DNA of 6,116 bases from contig JBPCXW010000082.1 of assembly GCA_051008185.1 (NCBI GenBank), positions 1 to 6,116 on the forward strand, written 5' to 3'. This DNA is from CAXMWX01 sp051008185. Lineage in GTDB: Bacteria; Pseudomonadota; Gammaproteobacteria; Eutrophobiales; Eutrophobiaceae. The notes below the pieces were generated by a model that searched no databases, was not told the origin of the DNA, and saw nothing but the letters and a program-made list of their open reading frames with translations. Shown here piece by piece: positions 1 through 4,176 of this stretch. Each line of letters starts with the position of its first letter. The first letter of the stretch is position 1. The translations under genes were made by a program, and so were the position numbers.

Positions 1-1385
1 AAGCCGTCTTTGCCTCTTGCTTTGCGTATTGCTTTGGGCGATTGTCCGGTTGCGGTCCAGAAGACATGGTGAGCAAGGGTTTCATAATCAGGCAATTTCT
101 TACCTTTGAGCATATTCTCAATACTCATTTCATCGCCAAGGGTGCAATAGGTAAAGCTACCACCTATTCCATTTTTCAAGTCTTCGTCCTTTGAGCTTTT
201 TGTACCTTTTACAATACGGCGGACTCGCTCGGCGGTTGTTTTGTCGGCGTAATTTTCACACTCTACAAGAATAAACTTGCGGTTGCCATTGTCTTCTTTG
301 TTGAGTGCAAGGACGGCATGAGCGGTTGTGCCAGAACCGGCGAAGGAGTCGAGAATGATAGAGTTTTTATTGGAAAAGATTTGAGCAATCGCCTTGATTA
401 AGCGTGAAGGTTTAGAATTATCAAAACTAATTCCAATTTCCCCAATCTCTCTTGAAGCGTCTTGATTTGAACCAAATTCATCGTGGCCCCAAAAATTATG
501 AGCGGCTTGTCCCTCTTCCATTCTTTCTAATTCATAATACTTTTTTCTTGGCAATCCATCGCCACCCTTAGAGAAAAAAATTCTTTTATCCTTCAGTAAA
601 TTATTAAAAGTGGCTTTTGTTCCTAGCCACTCTTCATCATACACTTTCCCTGTTGGCGTCGTAATTTTGTACCGAGTGCCTGTTTGTGAACTTCCAGATT
701 TCCAAGGCTTGGATGCCCAAGCACCCCTAGGATCATTATCAGGATTCTTAAAATTCCCCGTAAGCGGCAAACCATTAAATGACTTGATTTTCTTTAAAGC
801 TTCAATATCTTTAGCATAAACCACAATAAATTCTGCTGTTTTTGCTATGGGTTTGCTCTTGTCGTTGGGCTGGTTATGTCTTCTGCGCCAAGCAATAATT
901 TCTTCTTTATTATGACTGCCAAAAATTTCATCCATGATTGAGACAAGGTTGGCGAGTTCAATATCATCGCAACTAATACAAATCACCCCATCTTCAGCTA
1001 GCAATTCTTTCAACAACTGCAACCTCGGCCACATCATACAAAGCCATTTATCATGTCTCTCCAAGTCTTCGCCATCTACCGGACTTGCATTTTTCAACCA
1101 CTCTTGCATCAACGGACTGTTCACATTGTCGTTATAGACCCAGCCTTCATTGCCAGTGTTATAGGGCGGATCAATATAGATACATTTCACCTTTCCCGCA
1201 TAACGCGGCAACAAGGCCTTGAGCGCATGCAGGTTATCGCCATGAATAATAAGATTGTCGTCAAGCGAAGGCTTTTTGCCTTTCGGCGGGAGTGATTGTT
1301 TAACTTTCGGTGCAAGCGGTCTGGAAGGAACAGCCAGATGATGCGAATAAACGAGTGGTTTCCCTTTGAAGTCAAGTGTCGGCAT
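1..1385 (-). CDS. Type III restriction-modification DNA methyltransferase (Mod-like), 3' end outside the window
   Basis: Site-specific DNA methyltransferase that would transfer a methyl group from S-adenosylmethionine to adenine N6 (or cytosine N4). My minus-strand translation is open for 461 residues and runs off the left edge with no frame break. It starts MPTLDFKGKPLVYSHH, like Mod-family proteins. Catalytic motif IV DPPYNTG is at residues 72-78, a GVICISCDD segment at about 133-141, a probable target-recognition region at about 150-320, KPSRLI (motif X-like) at about 325-330, and SAM-binding motif I DSFAGSGTT at 346-354. Motif IV before motif I marks the beta class used by type III Mod subunits. 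Mod proteins are commonly 550-680 residues, so roughly 100-200 are missing. The start at 1385 has GGGGGA (1393-1398) 7 nt upstream; an in-frame ATG at 1436 would add 17 residues. It lies 66 bp after rpmG with no visible terminator and is AT-richer than its neighbours, suggesting transfer. A res gene would be expected beyond the left edge. An orphan methyltransferase is also possible. Confidence 0.92.
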   Translation of the reverse strand, partial: MPTLDFKGKPLVYSHHLAVPSRPLAPKVKQSLPPKGKKPSLDDNLIIHGDNLHALKALLPRYAGKVKCIYIDPPYNTGNEGWVYNDNVNSPLMQEWLKNASPVDGEDLERHDKWLCMMWPRLQLLKELLAEDGVICISCDDIELANLVSIMDEIFGSHNKEEIIAWRRRHNQPNDKSKPIAKTAEFIVVYAKDIEALKKIKSFNGLPLTGNFKNPDNDPRGAWASKPWKSGSSQTGTRYKITTPTGKVYDEEWLGTKATFNNLLKDKRIFFSKGGDGLPRKKYYELERMEEGQAAHNFWGHDEFGSNQDASREIGEIGISFDNSKPSRLIKAIAQIFSNKNSIILDSFAGSGTTAHAVLALNKEDNGNRKFILVECENYADKTTAERVRRIVKGTKSSKDEDLKNGIGGSFTYCTLGDEMSIENMLKGKKLPDYETLAHHVFWTATGQSPKAIRKARGKDG

Positions 1386-1440
1386 AAGCGTATCCCCCAA
1401 GTTGATGCCTTGAATCGCTAAAATTTGTTGTAGCATCCAT
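1372..1440 (-). other. Possible 22-codon leader ORF overlapping the methyltransferase start
   Basis: An ATG at 1440 opens a 22-codon frame beginning MDATTNFSDSRHQLGG and ending at a TGA at 1374-1372. It is out of frame with the methyltransferase and overlaps its start by 14 nt. Its AAGGA (1448-1452) is 7 nt upstream, the best-placed Shine-Dalgarno in this junction, and overlaps the rpmG stop codon. It could couple translation from rpmG to the methyltransferase. Equally, that Shine-Dalgarno may serve the in-frame ATG at 1436 (spacing 11), which begins MLQQILAIQGINLGDTL and then runs into the methyltransferase. There is no evidence that the peptide itself has a function. Confidence 0.25.
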
Positions 1441-1451
1441 GCGAGCTTCCT

Positions 1452-1619
1452 TTATTTTATTTTGGATTCCTTATACACAACATGCTTGCGCACAACAGGA
1501 TCGTATTTTTTGATCTCCATCTTGTCCGGCATATTGCGTTTGTTTTTGGTAGTGGTGTAGAAATGTCCGGTTCCGGCTGAGGAGACCAGACGGATTTTTT
1601 CTCTTGCGCTGCTGGCCAT
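1452..1619 (-). CDS. rpmG: 50S ribosomal protein L33
   Basis: Small protein of the large ribosomal subunit, located near the E site. The 55-residue sequence starts MASSAREKIRLVSSAGTG and contains GHFYTTTKNKRN, matching E. coli L33 in length and nearly end to end (E. coli has REKIKLVSSAGTGHFYTTT). It has no cysteines, so it is the zinc-independent form. The frame is open upstream of the chosen ATG, but the family start and an AGG 9 nt before it fix the start at 1619. It follows rpmB by 4 bp, so the two are co-transcribed and probably translationally coupled. Its stop codon overlaps an AAGGA that may initiate translation of what follows. Confidence 0.97.
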   Translation of the reverse strand: MASSAREKIRLVSSAGTGHFYTTTKNKRNMPDKMEIKKYDPVVRKHVVYKESKIK

Positions 1620-1623
1620 GTCG

Positions 1624-1860
1624 TTATACCTGTTTGCCGTGGGCACGCAGGTTTGCCAGCACCTGATCGATACCCTGTTTATCAATGACGCGTAGCCCTT
1701 TGGAACTGACGCGCAGTTTTACCCAACGGTTCTCGCTCTCCACCCAGAATTTGTGGGTGTGCAGATTCGGCAGAAAGCGCCGCTTGGTCCTGTTTTTGGC
1801 GTGGGAGACATTGTTCCCCGCCATTGGCCGTTTGTTGGTGACCTGACATGTCCTGGACAT
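1624..1860 (-). CDS. rpmB: 50S ribosomal protein L28
   Basis: Structural protein of the large ribosomal subunit. The 78-residue protein begins MSRTCQVTNKRPMAGNN and carries KRRFLPNLHTHKFWVES, the most recognisable L28 segment; its length equals that of E. coli L28. The open frame extends upstream, but MSR is the universal family start and has AAGGG 8 nt before it. It is first in the rpmB-rpmG pair and is driven by its own promoter in the radC-rpmB gap. Only one potential zinc-type cysteine (C5) is present, consistent with the zinc-free proteobacterial type. Confidence 0.97.
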   Translation of the reverse strand: MSRTCQVTNKRPMAGNNVSHAKNRTKRRFLPNLHTHKFWVESENRWVKLRVSSKGLRVIDKQGIDQVLANLRAHGKQV

Positions 1861-1897
1861 AACAAATACCCTTGATGCTTGGTAAGAAAGAGGGCGG

Positions 1898-1926
1898 ATT
1901 TTACACGGTTCCGGCCGGAACGCCAA
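1898..1926 (-). promoter_or_regulatory. Sigma70-type promoter of rpmB-rpmG
   Basis: Read on the minus strand: -35 TTGGCG (1926-1921), an exact 17-bp spacer, and -10 TAAAAT (1903-1898). The predicted start near 1891 leaves a leader of about 31 nt with AAGGG before the rpmB ATG. The -35 lies 20 bp past the radC stop codon, so rpmBG can be expressed separately from radC. This was read by eye and is not experimentally supported. Confidence 0.7.
1908..1921. repeat. 14-bp perfect palindrome in the rpmB promoter spacer
   Basis: GTTCCGGCCGGAAC is exactly self-complementary and fills most of the spacer between the -35 and -10 of the rpmB promoter. The position suits an operator, where a bound dimer would block RNA polymerase. 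It is GC-rich in a GC-rich stretch, so chance or an incidental site is possible. No known regulator is assigned. Confidence 0.4.
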
Positions 1927-1948
1927 GCCCCTATCGCCGGGCGGGGCT
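1926..1948 (-). terminator. Hairpin at the end of radC, weak terminator candidate
   Basis: On the minus strand AGCCCC (1948-1943) pairs with GGGGCT (1931-1926) across an 11-nt loop. The stem overlaps the radC stop codon and touches the -35 of the rpmB promoter. No T-tract follows, so it would be a poor intrinsic terminator and may only attenuate radC read-through into rpmB. Confidence 0.3.
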
Positions 1949-2621
1949 AGATCAGCCCCAACTCCGCCATGGAAATCGCCTGATTATCCCCGATCACCAG
2001 ATGGTCCAGCACCCGGATATCCACCAGGGCGAGGGCATCCCGCAATTTCAGCGTGATCTGCTGGTCGGAGCGGCTGGGCTCGGCCACGCCGGAGGGGTGA
2101 TTATGGGCAAAAATCAGGGCCGCGGCGTTGTGATAGAGCGCCCGTTTCACCACCTCGCGCGGATAGACGCTGGCACCGTCAATGGTGCCGCTGAACAATT
2201 CCTCCCGACAGATGACGCGGTGCCGGTTGTCCAGAAACAGGCAGGCGAATATCTCCTGCTGGTGCTGTTGTAGCCAGGCGCAGACGAAGCGTTTGGTCTG
2301 ATCGGGATTGTGCAGCACCGAGCGGCGATTGAGCCCGGCCTCCTGATAACGCTTGCCGAGTTCCAGAGCGGCCTGTAGCAAAACCCATTTGACCATACCC
2401 AAGCCTTTGAATTTGCCGGTTATATTCGCATCCTGATCGAGCAGGTTGCGTAGCCCCCGGAGTTCATTGAGCATCCGGCGCGACAGATCCACGGCATTGA
2501 TGCCCTGATAACCGTTGTTGATGAAGATGGCCAGCAATTCAGCATCGCTCAGGGATTGAGCACCGTATTGCAACAGTTTTTCCCGCGGCCGTTCAGCCTG
2601 GGGCCAGTGTTTGATATTCAT
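1947..2621 (-). CDS. radC: RadC family protein (JAB1/MPN-type JAMM domain, UPF0758)
   Basis: Conserved bacterial protein of unsettled biochemical role; the original link to DNA repair in E. coli was later questioned. The 224 residues fit the family (about 222 in E. coli). The N-terminus has RPREKLLQYGAQSLSDAELLAI at residues 11-32, then a helix-hairpin-helix-like FKGLGMVKWVLLQAALELGK at about 71-90. The C-terminal half has EELFSGTIDGASVYPREVVK (140-159) and the intact JAMM metal site HNHPSG...S..D, with H173, H175, S183 and D186 in HxH-x7-S-x2-D spacing. A longer in-frame start exists at 2732, but MNIKHWPQAERPREK at 2621 matches the family and has AAGGAGG 6 nt upstream. The order radC-rpmB-rpmG is that of E. 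coli. The gene has its own promoter (2661-2690). Confidence 0.95.
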   Translation of the reverse strand: MNIKHWPQAERPREKLLQYGAQSLSDAELLAIFINNGYQGINAVDLSRRMLNELRGLRNLLDQDANITGKFKGLGMVKWVLLQAALELGKRYQEAGLNRRSVLHNPDQTKRFVCAWLQQHQQEIFACLFLDNRHRVICREELFSGTIDGASVYPREVVKRALYHNAAALIFAHNHPSGVAEPSRSDQQITLKLRDALALVDIRVLDHLVIGDNQAISMAELGLI

Positions 2622-2627
2622 CCTTGT

Positions 2628-2634
2628 CCTCCTT
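2628..2634 (-). promoter_or_regulatory. Perfect Shine-Dalgarno of radC
   Basis: AAGGAGG on the minus strand, 6 nt before the ATG at 2621. It fully matches the anti-Shine-Dalgarno consensus and decides this start over the longer in-frame one at 2732, which has no comparable site. Confidence 0.8.
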
Positions 2635-2660
2635 TTGTTTGTCCTTGGATGAGGGTTCTG

Positions 2661-2690
2661 ACTATAGCAGAGTTTGGGTGGGAATGGCAT
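2661..2690 (-). promoter_or_regulatory. Probable sigma70-type promoter of radC
   Basis: Minus-strand -35 ATGCCA (2690-2685; 4 of 6 consensus bases), an 18-bp spacer and -10 TATAGT (2666-2661; 5 of 6). The predicted start near 2654 gives a leader of about 33 nt holding the AAGGAGG site. Confidence 0.5.
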
Positions 2691-2900
2691 GTCCTGACCC
2701 AGCACACCTGAGACCGGGCACATGGGTGACACCTGAACTGGCCAGTTCCCGTTGGGGGTTTTGAGGCGGGTGGCGAGACGGACGATATTCCGCTAAATGG
2801 CTGAATAATAGCCTTTTTTATAGTCAAGCCTTTCAATTGGACGGGGGTGAGTCTTTCAATCAGCCGGAAAAAAGGACAGCAATTTCCTTGCAAATCTGAA
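2691..2900. other. Gene-free divergent region between radC and the ATPase
   Basis: No frame here looks like a real protein on either strand; open frames crossing it have unnatural composition and no family signature. The left part (about 2690-2740) contains ACATGGGTGACACC next to CATGTCCTGACCC, wording that reminds me of insertion-sequence ends; this is recollection only. The middle holds a small hairpin with a T-run (2799-2819). CTTTCAAT occurs twice (2830-2837 and 2853-2860). In E. coli the neighbour of radC here is dfp (coaBC), which is absent. Confidence 0.45.
2799..2819 (+). terminator. Small intrinsic-terminator-like hairpin
   Basis: GGCTG pairs with TAGCC (one G-T wobble) around an AATAA loop and is followed directly by six T residues on the plus strand. 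The stem is short and only moderately stable. No plus-strand gene ends before it within the window, so if real it would stop antisense or distant transcription, or it is left over from a lost gene. Confidence 0.35.
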
Positions 2901-2928
2901 TTGACATTTCAAATTATCATGATAATCT
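2901..2928 (+). promoter_or_regulatory. Promoter of the DUF4143 ATPase gene, predicted near-leaderless
   Basis: A perfect -35 TTGACA (2901-2906) is followed after 16 bp by TAATCT (2923-2928), which keeps the key first, second and last -10 bases. GATAAT (2921-2926) is the alternative -10, with a short 14-bp spacer. The predicted transcription start is about 2933-2936, at the ATG itself. No Shine-Dalgarno-like sequence lies before the ATG (ATCTGAATCGC), consistent with a leaderless message. Confidence 0.6.
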
Positions 2929-2931
2929 GAA
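2908..2931. promoter_or_regulatory. 24-bp near-perfect palindrome, probable operator
   Basis: The core ATTATCATGATAAT (2913-2926) is a perfect 14-bp palindrome. It extends outward to a 24-bp inverted repeat, TTCA...TGAA at the ends, with one symmetric mismatch (A2912/C2927). It fills the space between -35 and ATG and covers both possible -10 boxes, so a bound dimer would block transcription. AATCTGAAT of its right arm (2924-2932) is repeated at 2893-2901, just upstream of and overlapping the -35, giving a third half-site. The ATPase itself has a winged-helix-like region and could be the regulator; that is inference. Confidence 0.6.
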
Positions 2932-2935
2932 TCGC

Positions 2936-4096
2936 ATGTTCAAGCGAAACCTCAATCTGCCTGCCCCCGGCAAGGAGTCCTTCTTCCTCTGGGGGCCGCG
3001 CCAGACCGGCAAGAGTACGCTGTTGCGGGCGGCGTATGGCGATGGCCTGTGGATTGACCTGCTGAAATCCGAGGAGTACCGCCGCTATATCTCTCGACCT
3101 GAATTGCTACGTCAGGAGGTGGAATCGATGGTCGGACAGTCGGCGGATGGTGTTCAGGTGGTTATAGATGAAATTCAGAAAGTCCCCGCTCTGTTGAACG
3201 AAGTCCATTGGCTCATTGAGAATCGCGGACTGCATTTCGCGTTATGCGGCTCCAGTGCGCGTAAGGTGAAGAAGGGTGCCGCCAATCTGTTGGGTGGTCG
3301 CGCCATCCGTTATGAATTGTATGGCATCTCGGCAAGTGAACTGGGGCAGCACTTCAACCTTGAGCGTTTGCTGAATCACGGTTATCTGCCAAGCATCTAC
3401 GAAGCGGCGCGGCCGTACCGAATGCTGGATGCTTACATCGCCGACTACCTGAAAGAAGAAGTTGCCGCCGAGGGACTAACACGTAACCTGCCGGCCTTCT
3501 CCGATTTTCTGGATGCTGCGGCTTTCAGCGATGGCGAGATTGTTAACTTTTCTAACATTGCCCGCGACAGTGGCGTATCCAATAACACCACAAAAAACTA
3601 TTTCCAGATTCTTATAGACACACTGTTGGGTTGCTGGTTGCCGGCTTACCGCAAGCGGGCAAAGCGCCGGGCCGTAGCTGCGCCCAAGTTCTACTTCACC
3701 GATGTCGGCATCGTCAACCGTCTGGCACAGCGCGGTGAGTTGCGGGCGGGCGGGGAACTTTACGGCAAGGCATTTGAGAATTGGATCTTTCACGAACTCA
3801 CCACTTATATGAGCTATTCGGAAAGTCCGGATCGGCTAAGCTATTGGCGGCTGACGAGTGGCACCGAGGTTGATTTCATCATCGGAGACATGGCCGTTGC
3901 CATTGAAGCGAAGTCCAGTGCCAAAATTACCAATGATCACCTGCAAGGGCTACGCAGCCTTGTTCAGGATTACCCCAGTGTCGGACGCCGCATTCTCGTA
4001 TGTCGGGAACCCAAAGCCAGACGGACAGAGGATGGAATTGAAATACTGTCCTTTGCCGGTTTCATCAAGCAACTATGGGGTGGCAAGATTACCTGA
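2936..4096 (+). CDS. AAA+ ATPase with C-terminal DUF4143 domain
   Basis: Predicted cytoplasmic P-loop ATPase of the AAA_14 plus DUF4143 group, scattered through bacteria and archaea with no settled function. The 386 residues match the family's usual 370-430. Walker A GPRQTGKS is at 20-27, Walker B VVIDE at 75-79, and the sensor segment CGSSARKVKKGAANLLGGRA at 104-123, a hallmark of the family. Residues about 201-240 (INFSNIARDSGVSNNTTKNY-like) resemble a winged helix. The C-terminal part has GKAFENWIFHEL (277-288), EVDF with D313, and IEAK with E324 and K326, a PD-(D/E)XK nuclease-like arrangement. The ATG at 2936 has no Shine-Dalgarno; the start fits the family and the predicted near-leaderless promoter. 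It is divergent from radC and 80 bp ahead of an unrelated membrane-protein gene. All key ATPase residues are intact, so it appears functional. It is probably an acquired orphan gene. Confidence 0.92.
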   Translation: MFKRNLNLPAPGKESFFLWGPRQTGKSTLLRAAYGDGLWIDLLKSEEYRRYISRPELLRQEVESMVGQSADGVQVVIDEIQKVPALLNEVHWLIENRGLHFALCGSSARKVKKGAANLLGGRAIRYELYGISASELGQHFNLERLLNHGYLPSIYEAARPYRMLDAYIADYLKEEVAAEGLTRNLPAFSDFLDAAAFSDGEIVNFSNIARDSGVSNNTTKNYFQILIDTLLGCWLPAYRKRAKRRAVAAPKFYFTDVGIVNRLAQRGELRAGGELYGKAFENWIFHELTTYMSYSESPDRLSYWRLTSGTEVDFIIGDMAVAIEAKSSAKITNDHLQGLRSLVQDYPSVGRRILVCREPKARRTEDGIEILSFAGFIKQLWGGKIT

Positions 4097-4145
4097 ATCG
4101 GACTATAAGGTGATACAGAACACACACAAATAAATAGACAAGCCC

Positions 4146-4169
4146 TATACTGTGTCCAACAAAAGAGGA
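4146..4169 (+). promoter_or_regulatory. Candidate -10 element and ribosome binding site of the DUF4153-like gene
   Basis: TATACT (4146-4151) is a good -10 box; no convincing -35 sits 16-18 bp before it, where the sequence is CACACA-rich. Transcription would start near 4158. AGAGGA (4164-4169) lies 7 nt before the ATG at 4177 and supports that start. The 80-bp gap after the ATPase gene shows no terminator, so read-through is also possible. Confidence 0.4.
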
Positions 4170-4176
4170 CATTGAG

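Noticed and set aside
934..1295. Plus-strand open frames inside the methyltransferase gene
   Set aside because: They are antisense to the continuous methyltransferase frame carrying DPPY and the conserved GVICISCDD region.
1620..1685. Longer L33 N-terminus
   Set aside because: The extension lies inside the rpmB coding region and the L33 family begins at MASSAREK.
1872..2273. Open frame of 133 codons on the plus strand
   Set aside because: It is antisense to radC, which has full family similarity and an intact JAMM motif; the frame has no recognisable domain.
2622..2732. Longer RadC N-terminus starting at 2732
   Set aside because: RadC proteins begin near MNIKHWP...RPREK; the perfect Shine-Dalgarno serves the ATG at 2621 and the extension covers the probable promoter.
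2830..2860. CTTTCAAT repeated twice, considered as a CRISPR-like or operator repeat
   Set aside because: Only two 8-bp copies in an AT-rich stretch, no regular spacing and no further units.
2618..2893. Open frame on the minus strand upstream of radC
   Set aside because: It overlaps the radC start and promoter, has unnatural composition and no family signature.
2913..2926. Fur-box-like sequence ATTATCATGATAAT
   Set aside because: It contains the hexamers of a Fur site, but they face the opposite way (the Fur inverted repeat has TGATAAT first, then ATTATCA), and the gene has no link to iron.
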